Origin: Endozoicomonas montiporae CL-33
GTDB lineage: Bacteria > Pseudomonadota > Gammaproteobacteria > Pseudomonadales > Endozoicomonadaceae
Direction of reading: 5' to 3'
Assembly (NCBI RefSeq): GCF_001583435.1
Contig: NZ_CP013251.1
Span: forward strand, 1,622,117 to 1,686,116
DNA length: 64,000 nt
Position numbers and translations under genes: made by a program
Notes under the pieces: model-generated
Seen by the model: only the letters and a program-made list of their open reading frames with translations
Database searches by the model: none
Told to the model about the DNA's origin: nothing
Part shown: piece after piece, positions 42,689 through 50,541 of the stretch
How the letters are laid out: each line of letters begins with the position of its first letter
Position numbering within the stretch: position 1 is the first letter of the stretch

Positions 42689-42762
42689 GGGCGGGAGCTG
42701 GACTCGAACCAGCGACCTTCGGCTTATGAGACCGACAAGCTGACCATCTGCTCTATCCCGCC
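42689..42762 (-). tRNA. Phage-borne tRNA, anticodon CAT (Met or Ile2)
   Basis: 74 nt with a 7-bp acceptor GGCGGGA/TCCCGCC, anticodon loop CTCATAA and T-arm GCTGG-TTCGAGT-CCAGC. CCA is not encoded. The variable loop and T arm (GGTCGCTGGTTCGAGTCCAGC region) resemble tRNA-Ile2, whose CAT is modified to read AUA. Elongator Met is the other option. It lies just upstream of the lysozyme gene in the late operon. Confidence 0.85.
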
Positions 42763-42765
42763 AAA

Positions 42766-42804
42766 ACGAAAACGCCCCGACAGGTTTAAAACTGTCAGGG
42801 CGTA
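42766..42804 (-). terminator. Terminator before the tRNA-lysis segment
   Basis: On the minus strand ACGCCCTGACAG / CTGTCGGGGCGT followed by TTTTCG. It ends the primase-RusA transcript, so the genes beyond need antitermination or an own promoter. Confidence 0.75.
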
Positions 42805-42849
42805 AAAATCGGGAGTATGGGGTTATATTGGTTTATGGGTTTATGAAAG

Positions 42850-43473
42850 TCAACAGTCATGATTAACCAGGTCCGCTAATGCCAGAACGAATTCAGCCCG
42901 TTTGGTGGCCAGGTCGATTAGTTGTCTAACAGCTTTCCGAACTTCCCATTGTTGGTGGTCGATGGTTCTCTGATTCTCATCATCCGATGCCTGGAACGGC
43001 TGTAGCACTATGTCAGGCCGCAATGCTCTCAATGCCATGTACTGCAATCGCTTTTCGTTCGCCAGCACACTGCCACGAACAAGCCCCTGATCGATTAACC
43101 CTTTCCGGATTACTGGCCAACCCTCCTGCAGAGCATCACGCAGGTTATCGGTCATCGCCAGTCGTAACCGGTAGTTGCCGGTTTTTATCGGGTTGCCGTC
43201 GTGCGTGTAACGAACTCTCAGCAGTTGGTACGACACCGGATCCAGCTGGTGACGTAACAGGCCAGCGGTCATGCCTGCCTGAGTTGCCCAGTCCACCCTG
43301 GTCAATCGATCCTTGTCGAAGTTTGGATCCAGCTGAACGGGTATATCCAGCTCCGGATACTTGTCCGAAAGCTTGGATGCCAGAAGTTGCCATCCTGCCG
43401 ATTTGTAGCTGTCGAACAGGGTCGGGTTGAATGCGTTGATCAGAGCTCCTCCGGTGGACGGGTACATGCTCAT
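42850..43473 (-). CDS. Unrecognised protein at the late-regulator (Q) position
   Basis: 207 aa. It starts MSMYPSTGGALINAFNPTLF, with a helical charged body and a C-terminal helix-rich region (QQWEVRKAVRQLIDLATKRA). I do not recognise a domain. Its place is directly after rusA (4-bp overlap) and before a terminator and the tRNA/lysis/late genes. That is where lambdoid phages keep the Q antiterminator, so a late-gene activator is the leading idea. That role rests on position alone. Confidence 0.55.
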   Translation of the reverse strand: MSMYPSTGGALINAFNPTLFDSYKSAGWQLLASKLSDKYPELDIPVQLDPNFDKDRLTRVDWATQAGMTAGLLRHQLDPVSYQLLRVRYTHDGNPIKTGNYRLRLAMTDNLRDALQEGWPVIRKGLIDQGLVRGSVLANEKRLQYMALRALRPDIVLQPFQASDDENQRTIDHQQWEVRKAVRQLIDLATKRAEFVLALADLVNHDC

Positions 43474-43862
43474 GAATTCACCTCCTGTGAGAGCGTCTGA
43501 ATCTCCACCATCGCTACGCCATCGGGTGGAATCTTGTCACCGCGAACAATCGCCAGCTGGTCGATCTGGCTGTCATCGAGCCACACTCCGGCGTGGGTCA
43601 GACTGTCCAGCAGGGCTTTCATGCGGTTGTCGATGTCGGATCTGCGGTTGGTGGGGAAGTGCAGCCGGACCGAGACCCTGAGTTTTCCGGTCAGCTTCCG
43701 GTTGTGGATGCCCTGTTCCATGCAGGCCGCCTTGACCAGTGTCCGATAATTTTTCCCTTCGTCGGTCATGTAGACACTGGGGATATGCTTTCGGCCTTTC
43801 CGGATGACCCTGTGTTTCCAGACATGGTTCACGGTTGGCGGTAAGGGGAGAATTATTCTCAT
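43470..43862 (-). CDS. rusA: RusA-type Holliday junction resolvase
   Basis: 130 aa. RusA family pattern: MRIILPLPPTVNHVWKHRVI at the start, then RRSDIDNRMKALLDSLTHAG with the two catalytic Asp, and VWLDDSQIDQLAIVRG with the third. It resolves branched DNA from phage replication/recombination. Start ATGA overlaps the stop of the upstream 113-aa frame. Confidence 0.92.
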   Translation of the reverse strand: MRIILPLPPTVNHVWKHRVIRKGRKHIPSVYMTDEGKNYRTLVKAACMEQGIHNRKLTGKLRVSVRLHFPTNRRSDIDNRMKALLDSLTHAGVWLDDSQIDQLAIVRGDKIPPDGVAMVEIQTLSQEVNS

Positions 43863-44200
43863 GCCTGACCTCCAGCCCTCGCCTTCCTCCGGTGGTTTCC
43901 CCTAAAGGGGAAAACCACCCGAAAAGGAGGAAGAGGCTCGTAAGGGCTCAAACAGATCGGAGGAAAACCGGAGGTAGAACCGGAGGAATCACTAAACCCT
44001 TTATTTTTAAGGGTTTGAGTGTTTTTTAATAACTTCGGAGGATGACCGGAGGAAGCACTGGAGGAAAGAATATTCTTTAAATTCTCCAAACGACCGGAGG
44101 ATGTCATAACACATTGAAAAATAGGCATTTTACCTTTTTGTCTCCTCCGGTCTTTTTCTCCGGAGGAAGCAATTAAGGAGAAAGAGTGAGCTTTAAACAT
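43859..44200 (-). CDS. 113-aa low-complexity protein whose gene carries iteron-like DNA
   Basis: The frame fits the operon exactly: its ATG (44200) overlaps the primase stop, and its TGA overlaps the rusA ATG as ATGA. The product is Ser/Gly/Pro-rich and basic (SSGRLENLKNILSSSASSGH; SDSSGSTSGFPPICLSPYEP), with no recognised domain. The DNA holds about nine CCGGAGGA-type repeats and two large hairpins. Either a small origin-binding or disordered protein is made, or the frame is open by chance over an origin. Perfect overlaps on both sides favour real coding. Confidence 0.5.
   Translation of the reverse strand: MFKAHSFSLIASSGEKDRRRQKGKMPIFQCVMTSSGRLENLKNILSSSASSGHPPKLLKNTQTLKNKGFSDSSGSTSGFPPICLSPYEPLPPFRVVFPFRGNHRRKARAGGQA
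43885..44170. repeat. Iteron-like CCGGAGGA cluster with hairpins (candidate origin)
   Basis: (A/T)CGGAGGA-type words occur at about 43957, 43968, 43980, 44035, 44046, 44058 (TGGAGG), 44094 and 44160, and inverted at 43886 and 44144. They form two triplets with 11-12-bp spacing. Dyads GGTGGTTTCCCC/GGGGAAAACCACC (43891-43919) and AAACCCTT/AAGGGTTT (43994-44016) lie among them, next to A/T-rich DNA. Phage origins often lie in the replication gene region, as in lambda O. Confidence 0.5.
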
Positions 44201-46211
44201 TGTTTACGTCCTCCATGAGATACACATAGTGTCCATCAATTCTTATGAGCCCAGCTGCAATCATGCGATCCTTTGTGCGACCAAAGTTTTTGTGTGATTT
44301 GAGCGGCCTATCAACTCCTACACATTCTTTTTTCCAGTGATCTGTTGCGACGTTAGCTTGATTTGCATCAGACCCACCGTTGGATAGGTTAAGCCTGTAC
44401 TGCGCGTACATTTCTGCAAGAATCTCAAGGCAGCCAACTTGCTCAGCGCTTGGTCTTTTTCCGTTCTTTCTGGCTTGATTGACAATGTTCTTAACAACAG
44501 GCGCCTCGGTATTCTCCAGCACACAACTGGTCTGAACCTCGCCATCCTCATCACGCCAGGGCAGTTCTGTAATCTTGAGATTGAATTGCTTCGGATCGGG
44601 CTCGTCAGCGTCTTTCATCTTCTTGGAAGTAACCGTTACACTGTCGTCGTTTTTGACAACTGCGTATTCGGCATCGAGCGCAGCCTTTAAGGCAGAGTTT
44701 CCACGGGCCCGATCCTGATTACTGGTGCCGGTGTGATGGACGACAAGAACACAGCAACCCCATTTTGTTCTGAAGTGTTCGTCCAGATGCCGGACAAACT
44801 GGTTCATGTCCTGTGTGCTGTTCTCGTCTGCACCGCCGAAGTTACGGGCGAGGGTATCCACCACGACAACAGAAGGTACGATTCCGCCATTCTGTTCAAT
44901 GATCTGATCAACGGCCTGAGTGACCTGTACTGCACTGGAAGCGTCGTACAGGCTCGCCGATGCCTTGCTGACATAGATGGGAGCGTTTGCCAGTGACGTG
45001 CTGTTCTCCATCTCCCACGCTTTGAACCGTCGGGACAGACCGTTGATACCTTCACCCGCCAGATAGAAGACTGCGCCTTGTCGTTTGATTTCCTGTCCGT
45101 GCCAGGGTTTGCCGGTTGCGATGCAGCACGCCATATCGATAGCTACAAATGATTTACAGCAGGCTGGTTGACCGAACATTAACGCTAAGGAATCAGTCTC
45201 CAGAAAGCCCTTGATAAGCCAGCTTATGGGCTTGGGCTGACTGATCATTTCCCCAACAGGCAGGAAGCTGAAACTGGAGGGCATAAAGCCGGTTGGGCAT
45301 TTAAGTTGTTCCAGTAACAGATTAGGCGCTACTTGCTTTAGGTCGTTGAAGTCTGTGCCAGTGGTGCCGGGTGGAAACTGGGGAAAGACGACGGTTGCGC
45401 CGATTGCTTCAGCTGCCTTCATTGCGCAGGTAAGGCCGGGATTACCCTGCGTCGCACTGTCGTTGTCTGCTGCCATCAGAACGCTTTTGCCGGTCTGTTG
45501 CAGACGACGGGCGACGGCTTCAAGGTTGCCTTTGTCGAAGGCCACTACAGCACCGCAACCGGTTTCTTCGTGAATGGTTGCGGCTGTTGAGTAGCCTTCC
45601 GCTTCGTACAGAGTGTCGGTGAGCTCACCGATCAGGTGGAGGCCGCCGGCTTTTTTTCCGCCCGTCTTGTAACGCTTCTGGAACTCGCCGTTCTCGTCTT
45701 GCCAGATGTACTGGAGGCTACAGATATTGTCGTATTCATCGTGGATGGGGATCAGCAGGGTCTGTTCACGTTGTCGTATGCCGTGGGGCTTTACGTTTTT
45801 CAACATAAGATACGGGTGGTCGGGATCGGCGGCCCGGGCTTGTTCCCATTGTTCCTGACAGACTTTGGCGGCTTCTGCCCACACCCATTGTTGTTCCCGT
45901 TCCCGCTCAGCTTTGAGGAGTGCCATAACGCGCTCTTGCTGCTCGCGTTCTTCCGGTGTTAGCTCGCGACTGTCGTGCATTGACCAGACGTGTTTGTCGC
46001 CGCTCTTCCAGCTGCCAAAGGAACCAGCCGGATAACGCCCGCCATAGAGAACGTACCAGCCATTCTTTTTACCGGGCTTGTCACCTTCCACATGAAAGCG
46101 TTGAATTTTGCCATCGGCTATCAGGTCATCACGGCAAACAAGCCCTGCATCCTGCATAGCATTAGCGAACTGTTGGGCGAAGTCAGGCGATGCCCCGAAC
46201 AAGATGGCCAT
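44193..46211 (-). CDS. Phage primase-helicase (Toprim + RepA-like AAA ATPase)
   Basis: 672 aa. Residues 1-110 are a DUF3987/primase-like N-terminus. The Toprim region is around 205-300 (LYEAEGYSTAATIHEETGCG, VLMAADNDSATQGNPGL, TDFNDLKQ). The RecA-like AAA_25 helicase follows (around 335-540), with Walker A ALMFGQPACCKSFVAI, Walker B VVVVDTLARNFGG and sensor VLVVHHTGTSNQDRARGNSA. Priming and unwinding for phage replication. Odd: the Walker A Gly before Lys is Cys (CCKS instead of GKS). It lies downstream of cro and an intervening terminator. Confidence 0.88.
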   Translation of the reverse strand: MAILFGASPDFAQQFANAMQDAGLVCRDDLIADGKIQRFHVEGDKPGKKNGWYVLYGGRYPAGSFGSWKSGDKHVWSMHDSRELTPEEREQQERVMALLKAEREREQQWVWAEAAKVCQEQWEQARAADPDHPYLMLKNVKPHGIRQREQTLLIPIHDEYDNICSLQYIWQDENGEFQKRYKTGGKKAGGLHLIGELTDTLYEAEGYSTAATIHEETGCGAVVAFDKGNLEAVARRLQQTGKSVLMAADNDSATQGNPGLTCAMKAAEAIGATVVFPQFPPGTTGTDFNDLKQVAPNLLLEQLKCPTGFMPSSFSFLPVGEMISQPKPISWLIKGFLETDSLALMFGQPACCKSFVAIDMACCIATGKPWHGQEIKRQGAVFYLAGEGINGLSRRFKAWEMENSTSLANAPIYVSKASASLYDASSAVQVTQAVDQIIEQNGGIVPSVVVVDTLARNFGGADENSTQDMNQFVRHLDEHFRTKWGCCVLVVHHTGTSNQDRARGNSALKAALDAEYAVVKNDDSVTVTSKKMKDADEPDPKQFNLKITELPWRDEDGEVQTSCVLENTEAPVVKNIVNQARKNGKRPSAEQVGCLEILAEMYAQYRLNLSNGGSDANQANVATDHWKKECVGVDRPLKSHKNFGRTKDRMIAAGLIRIDGHYVYLMEDVNNV

Positions 46212-46259
46212 GCTTCCCCCCTGATACTGAATAGGTCATAATGATCCCTGTTGATATGT

Positions 46260-46301
46260 AAAACCCCGTAACCTGTTGGCGCTGGTGCGGGGTTTTCTTT
46301 T
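46260..46301. terminator. Terminator between cro-like gene and primase
   Basis: AAACCCCG / CGGGGTTT with a long loop and a T-rich right side. On the minus strand it lies after the cro-like gene, like tR1 of lambda, so the replication genes may need antitermination or read-through. Confidence 0.55.
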
Positions 46302-46309
46302 TGTCTTTC

Positions 46310-46531
46310 TTATTCAGCTGAAGGGGTGCTGATCAACTGCTTTCTGCTAATCCTGCCGTCAGTTGCTTTTTCTATTTGAGTTGCGTAGCTGGTTTCACCA
46401 GTCCACTCAGTTCTAGGTAGTCGTCCTCTCTTCTCCCACTTCTTAACGGCTTGGTAAGTGACACCGCACACTGTGGCCAGCTTCTGCAGTCCGAGCATTT
46501 CAATAGCTTCAGTGATCCTGTTGTTTTTCAT
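46310..46531 (-). CDS. Cro-like regulator (YdaS type)
   Basis: 73 aa from ATG 46531 (MKNNRITEAIEMLGLQKLAT), with GGTGGAAAT before it; longer in-frame starts run into the operator region. HTH: LQKLATVCGVTYQAVKKWEK, then RGRLPRTEWTGETSYATQIE. YdaS/Cro proteins shut off the repressor and early promoters and favour lytic growth. Divergent from the S24 repressor gene across an operator region with its own promoter. Confidence 0.85.
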   Translation of the reverse strand: MKNNRITEAIEMLGLQKLATVCGVTYQAVKKWEKRGRLPRTEWTGETSYATQIEKATDGRISRKQLISTPSAE

Positions 46532-46544
46532 ATTTCCACCTAGA

Positions 46545-46573
46545 ATAAAACTATTGGTTATATAAATTATCAA
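46545..46573 (-). promoter_or_regulatory. Promoter of the cro-primase operon
   Basis: Minus strand TTGATA (46573-46568), 17-bp spacer, TTTTAT (46550-46545), 14 bp before the cro-like ATG. The spacer overlaps the operator word at 46550-46561. Confidence 0.6.
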
Positions 46574-46624
46574 TAGAGATAACTGATAGTCAATCCTATA
46601 GTTTGAGAACATATAACTTTCAGT
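46550..46624. promoter_or_regulatory. Repressor operators between cro and cI
   Basis: Three words of the form ATAAC-N4-AGT: 46550-46561 (inverted, ATAACCAATAGT), 46579-46590 (ATAACTGATAGT) and 46613-46624 (ATAACTTTCAGT). The same word recurs at the downstream early promoter (47454, 47479). Confidence 0.6.
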
Positions 46625-46644
46625 ATTTAACGAGGGTGGTAACA

Positions 46645-47349
46645 GTGACTGCAAATGGCAGTGATGAGAGAGCCGATTTTGCCAAACGGTTAAACCAGGC
46701 TTTAGACAAAATTAACTTTCCGGTGAAAGGTAAAGGTAGGCAGCTGGAGCTGGCAAAAATGTTTGGCATATCTCAGCACGCTGCCAGAAAATGGCTTGAG
46801 GGTGAATCCATGCCTAATACAAAACGCTTGCCAGAGCTTGCAGGTCGGTTGCAAGTGACAACTGAATGGTTGCTTAGCGGTCGCGATCTGGGCCCATCCA
46901 AAACTGGAAATCTTTCTACTGTTGGAATCAACTTTGAGATAGCGCACAGTGTACCAATAATAAGCTGGGTTCAGGCTGGAGCCTTCTGTGACAGTGGTGG
47001 TCCTTGGGTAGTAGAAGACGAGACAACACAGCATGTAGCGCATTTCGGAAAACTGAGCGCCTCAGGTTTTGCTCTGGAGGTGCGTGGAGACTCAATGGTT
47101 AATCCTCATGCAGGGCAAGTGTCGTTTTTGCCTGGCTCTTTTGTCATTATCGAACCAGCTAAGGAAGCGAGTCCCGGCAACTATGTGGTTGTAAGGTTGC
47201 CAGGAACAAACGAGGTGACACTTAAGCAGCTTGTTAGTGATGCCGGTGAGTTATATCTAAAGCCGCTGAATCCACAATACAGTACACAAAAATTTCCTAA
47301 AGACGGGCATGTTTGCGGTGTGGTTGTAGGCATGCAGACAAATTTTTAG
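46645..47349 (+). CDS. CI-type repressor with S24 (LexA-like) peptidase domain
   Basis: 234 aa from GTG 46645 (VTANGSDERADFAKRLNQAL), with GAGGGTGG upstream; an in-frame start at 46603 lies inside operator DNA. N-terminal HTH (LELAKMFGISQHAARKWLEG). The C-terminal S24 peptidase has cleavage site WVQAGAF (Ala-Gly), Ser in LEVRGDSMVNPHAGQ and Lys in EVTLKQLV. It maintains lysogeny and is expected to self-cleave with RecA after DNA damage. It ends at a strong terminator (47380). Confidence 0.92.
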   Translation: MTANGSDERADFAKRLNQALDKINFPVKGKGRQLELAKMFGISQHAARKWLEGESMPNTKRLPELAGRLQVTTEWLLSGRDLGPSKTGNLSTVGINFEIAHSVPIISWVQAGAFCDSGGPWVVEDETTQHVAHFGKLSASGFALEVRGDSMVNPHAGQVSFLPGSFVIIEPAKEASPGNYVVVRLPGTNEVTLKQLVSDAGELYLKPLNPQYSTQKFPKDGHVCGVVVGMQTNF

Positions 47350-47379
47350 ACGATAACCAGCCACCTTCTCCTGACTAAA

Positions 47380-47404
47380 GCGCCCTGCCACGGGCGTTTT
47401 TTTT
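47380..47404 (+). terminator. Rho-independent terminator of the repressor gene
   Basis: Stem CGCCC-TGCCA-CGGGCG followed by eight T. Confidence 0.88.
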
Positions 47405-47453
47405 GCGCAAAATACCCACCATCAACCAAAAGTATTTTTATTTCAAAAAAAAT

Positions 47454-47495
47454 ATAACCAAAAGTATTGACTGTAAAAATAACTAACAGTTATAT
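47454..47495 (+). promoter_or_regulatory. Early promoter of the plus-strand operon with operators
   Basis: TTGACT (47467-47472), 17-bp spacer, TTATAT (47490-47495). Operator words ATAACCAAAAGT (47454-47465) and ATAACTAACAGT within a dyad ATAACT-AAC-AGTTAT (47479-47493) flank and overlap it. A related word TCAACCAAAAGT is at 47422-47433. Repression by the S24 protein or Cro is the obvious reading. Confidence 0.75.
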
Positions 47496-47539
47496 TTATT
47501 TTCACAAGGTAGGCAGACAGACATCGGGAAGCAAAAGTC

Positions 47540-48094
47540 ATGAAAAGGGATAAGGTTATTGGTCAGCTGAAAATTTACGCTAAAAAGGAAGCGGCTATTC
47601 AGTCAGTCATAAAGAGACTTAAAAGCGATATATCTGAACTTGAGCAGGAAGCTACCCAAATTAAAAACGATATCCTGATCAGGCATTCTGAGTTTAACAC
47701 GCGTCTGTGGGAGTCTTTGCCAGTCGATGAGCAGGGTTCCTTCGAAGAAAAAATGCTTCCATTTTCATTCTATGCAGATGGCATTCTGGTTGAACTGACT
47801 GAAGATTATGAAGTTGCTGGAGATGTCGCTATCACTGCGATTCCAAATTTCTCCACTTCTGAAGAAATCACAATCATTGAAACTATTGGTAGTCGAATTA
47901 CCCAGCTAAGAAAAGCTAAAGGCTGGAGCCAGTCTCATCTTGCAGGTGTTATTGAAATATGTACTGACACAAAAATAACTCAGCAAAGCATTCAGCAAAT
48001 TGAAAGCGGAGAAACAAAGAATCCTCGCCATCTGGAAGACTTTGCGACGGCATTGGATGTATCTGAAAAATATCTTCGCTTTGGTGAAGATTGA
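47540..48094 (+). CDS. Coiled-coil protein with C-terminal XRE HTH
   Basis: 184 aa. Residues 1-60 form a coiled coil (KKEAAIQSVIKRLKSDISEL, EQEATQIKNDIL). The C-terminal HTH_XRE is at about residues 118-180 (ITQLRKAKGWSQSHLAGVIE, QQSIQQIESGETKNPRHLED). First gene of the early operon, 45 bp after the promoter. It may regulate the operon itself. The coiled coil suggests oligomer formation. No closer family recognised. Confidence 0.75.
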   Translation: MKRDKVIGQLKIYAKKEAAIQSVIKRLKSDISELEQEATQIKNDILIRHSEFNTRLWESLPVDEQGSFEEKMLPFSFYADGILVELTEDYEVAGDVAITAIPNFSTSEEITIIETIGSRITQLRKAKGWSQSHLAGVIEICTDTKITQQSIQQIESGETKNPRHLEDFATALDVSEKYLRFGED

Positions 48095-48145
48095 TTAAGT
48101 CACTAAAGCAGTAACCAAACCACAACAATAAAGGGAAAACCCCAA

Positions 48146-48628
48146 ATGTCAAAAACAGACCTTGATTGTCTGGAGGATGCCTTCGTGCCTGAAAAAGACG
48201 AAGAGCGCCTTCAATTAACCGCTTCTACCCTGCTGGGGGATTTGATGGGGCTGGTAACGGATGAAGTTAAAGCCCTGCCTGATGTATGGCAAAAGCTTTC
48301 CGAACTCCAGCAGCAGGAAGTGATTGTTCGGGTTAAGAAGCAGTGTACAAACGCTGTCGCCCAAGCGGTTCGCATTATGGCAACCGGTGACCGTGTTTCT
48401 CTGCTCGCCACTGTAGACACGGTGACGTTTAAGGATGGTGTGAAGGCCGTTTTTAAAATGCCTGGTAACTCTCCCGGTCGCCACGATCTGGCAGACGCGG
48501 AAGGCGAAACCGTGATGATCGTCATTCCTGACACAGATGCCTATATGGGCGGTGAAGAACCTGAAGCGGATCCGGATCAGCCAGCTTTTGATTTGGATGG
48601 AGAAGACGTCAGCCAATTTACTCACTGA
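48146..48628 (+). CDS. Early phage protein, unknown
   Basis: 160 aa, acidic. It begins MSKTDLDCLEDAFVPEKDEE, with a helical part (LSELQQQEVIVRVKKQCTNA) and a beta-rich middle (LATVDTVTFKDGVKAVFKMP, GETVMIVIPDTDAYM). It resembles small proteins found before recombination ATPases in many siphophages, but I cannot name a family. Start supported by AAAGGGAAAA upstream. Confidence 0.65.
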   Translation: MSKTDLDCLEDAFVPEKDEERLQLTASTLLGDLMGLVTDEVKALPDVWQKLSELQQQEVIVRVKKQCTNAVAQAVRIMATGDRVSLLATVDTVTFKDGVKAVFKMPGNSPGRHDLADAEGETVMIVIPDTDAYMGGEEPEADPDQPAFDLDGEDVSQFTH

Positions 48629-48671
48629 TTAGAGCAAACCAAAGAAAACAATAAGCGCAGGAGCGTAAACC

Positions 48672-49085
48672 ATGGAAGAGAAGAACGAAGTTCATATTCT
48701 GGATAAGCTGTCTTGGCAACTGGAAGAGGCCAAGCGCCATGAAAGCATGGCTCGTCAGGCTCGTCTGGAAGTTGAAGCCAAGATTCTGGAGACCGTCGGC
48801 GTGAAAGAGGAAGGCAGCGCCACGATCAAAAGCGACTTTTATAAGGTCACCACCACTGGCGGCATCACCCGCAGTCTGGACGCCAAGAAGTTTGAAGACA
48901 TCAAAGGTCGTTTGCCACTGCATGTGGCTGAAAAGGTGGTTCGCCTGAAGCCCGAACTGGATGTTCGTCAGTTCAAAGCATTGAAAGATCTGAGTCCTGA
49001 CCTGTACGCCATTATGGCGGAAGCCGTCACCAGCAAGCCCCGCAAAGCGTCTGTGAAAATTGAACGGCTGGAGGCGTCTGCATAA
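48672..49085 (+). CDS. Early phage protein preceding the ATPase (DUF7173-like)
   Basis: 137 aa. Helical N-terminus (LDKLSWQLEEAKRHESMARQ, ARLEVEAKILETVG), then a small beta domain (GSATIKSDFYKVTTTGGITR) and LKDLSPDLYAIM near the end. This combination commonly stands directly before a RecA-like phage ATPase and is annotated as a DUF in the databases I recall. Its stop overlaps the ATPase start (TAATG). Confidence 0.65.
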   Translation: MEEKNEVHILDKLSWQLEEAKRHESMARQARLEVEAKILETVGVKEEGSATIKSDFYKVTTTGGITRSLDAKKFEDIKGRLPLHVAEKVVRLKPELDVRQFKALKDLSPDLYAIMAEAVTSKPRKASVKIERLEASA

Positions 49086-49867
49086 TGGCTATCTCCCTTA
49101 ACTCCATCAGTCGCGCCGCTGGCCTGAGTGCGCCCCGGGTGCTGATTTATGGCGATGCCGGTACCGGTAAAACGACAGTGGCCGCCGGTGCACCTGCCCC
49201 CATCTTTCTGCCCACTGAAGACGGCCTGGGAAAGCTTGTGGTTGATGCCTTCCCGATGCTCACCAGCTGGAGCAGTGTCATCGAAGCGTTGTCTGCTCTC
49301 TATCACGAAGAGCACCAGTTCCAGACCCTGGTGCTGGATAGCGTTGACCACCTGGAGCCGCTGATCTGGCAACAGGTCTGCATGGATCACAACAAAAGCT
49401 CTATCGAGGAGTTTGGTTACGGCAAGGGCTACGTGGAAGCCCTGACCCACTGGCGCACCCTGATGCAGTGGCTGAACGCCCTGCGTAATGAGAAAGGCAT
49501 GGCCATCATTCTGATCGCTCACGCGGAGATCAAGCGGTTTGAGTCACCGGAAGTCGACAGCTTTGACCGCTACCAGATCAAGTTGCATAAGCGAGCCTCT
49601 GAACTGGTTCAGGAAAGCATGGACTGTGTCCTGTTCGCCAACTACAAGACAGTCGTCCAGAAAGAAGACAAGGGGTTCGGGCAGACCAAGAGCCGTGGTG
49701 TGTCCACTGGGCAGCGTTTACTTTACACCGAAGCCCGCCCCGCTTTCGTAGCGAAAAACCGCTACTCACTTCCGACTGAGATTCCTATGTCCTGGGACGC
49801 ATTTAGTCAGGCACTCGGTCACTCATCCAACCCAACCCAAAACAACCCACAACCACAGGGAGAATAA
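49085..49867 (+). CDS. Phage RecA-like ATP-binding protein (AAA_24, Sak4-type)
   Basis: 260 aa. Walker A VLIYGDAGTGKTTVAA (residues 20-35), Walker B FQTLVLDSVDHLEP, and MAIILIAHAEIKRFESPEVD with a sensor His. This fits the AAA_24 / Sak4-like single-strand annealing or recombination ATPases of phages, which work with an SSB and a nuclease. The next two genes are exactly such candidates. It starts 1 bp overlapped with the preceding gene. Confidence 0.85.
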   Translation: MAISLNSISRAAGLSAPRVLIYGDAGTGKTTVAAGAPAPIFLPTEDGLGKLVVDAFPMLTSWSSVIEALSALYHEEHQFQTLVLDSVDHLEPLIWQQVCMDHNKSSIEEFGYGKGYVEALTHWRTLMQWLNALRNEKGMAIILIAHAEIKRFESPEVDSFDRYQIKLHKRASELVQESMDCVLFANYKTVVQKEDKGFGQTKSRGVSTGQRLLYTEARPAFVAKNRYSLPTEIPMSWDAFSQALGHSSNPTQNNPQPQGE

Positions 49868-49869
49868 CC

Positions 49870-50481
49870 ATGGCAGGTTTAGGATTTAAGGCTAACGACT
49901 ACAGTCCCGCGCAAGGGTTCGAGCCTCTTCCCAATGGTGATTACATCGCCATGATCACCGAGTCTGAGCTGAAGCACACCAGGGCAGGCACTGGCCAGTA
50001 CATCAAGTTCACTTGGACGGTGATGGATGGTGAATACTCCGGACGCAAGATCTGGAGCAATCACAACATCATCAACCCCAACCAGACGGCTGAAAAAATT
50101 GCCCGGGAAGAGATCAGCGCCATCGCTCACGCCATTGATCGTCCTGAAGCACGCACCACTGAAGAGATGGAAAACATTCCTTGCTCTATCACGTTGACTA
50201 TCAAGCAGGAAGACGGACGGGATCCTTCCAACGTCATCAAAAAATGGGAGGCCATTAACGGTGCGGGCTTTCCAGCCCAGCAAGCCCCAGCCCCTCAGCA
50301 ACCAGTGCCCGGACAGCAGCCTCAGCCTACAGCGACTCCAACAGCTCCACCGCAGCGAATGGCGCCAGCGCAAACGGCTCCTCAGCCCGCCACGCAAGCG
50401 CCGCCGGTAGCGCCTGCACCACAGGCACCGGCACAAACCACAGCACCGGCAGGTGCGCCCCCATGGGGACAGCGACAGTAA
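49870..50481 (+). CDS. DUF669 protein, probable single-stranded DNA-binding role
   Basis: 203 aa. N-terminal DUF669 domain (about residues 1-130; GDYIAMITESELKHTRAGTG, KFTWTVMDGEYSGRKIWSNH, NIINPNQTAEKIAREEISAI). A long Pro/Gln/Ala tail ends in GAPPWGQRQ, like the disordered tail of SSBs. DUF669 genes regularly follow AAA_24 ATPases in phages and are thought to bind ssDNA. That role is from context. Confidence 0.78.
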   Translation: MAGLGFKANDYSPAQGFEPLPNGDYIAMITESELKHTRAGTGQYIKFTWTVMDGEYSGRKIWSNHNIINPNQTAEKIAREEISAIAHAIDRPEARTTEEMENIPCSITLTIKQEDGRDPSNVIKKWEAINGAGFPAQQAPAPQQPVPGQQPQPTATPTAPPQRMAPAQTAPQPATQAPPVAPAPQAPAQTTAPAGAPPWGQRQ

Positions 50482-50541
50482 CGGACGACGCCCCTCTGAT
50501 ATTCAGAGGGGAAACCCCAATTAATGAAGGACTGCACCACC

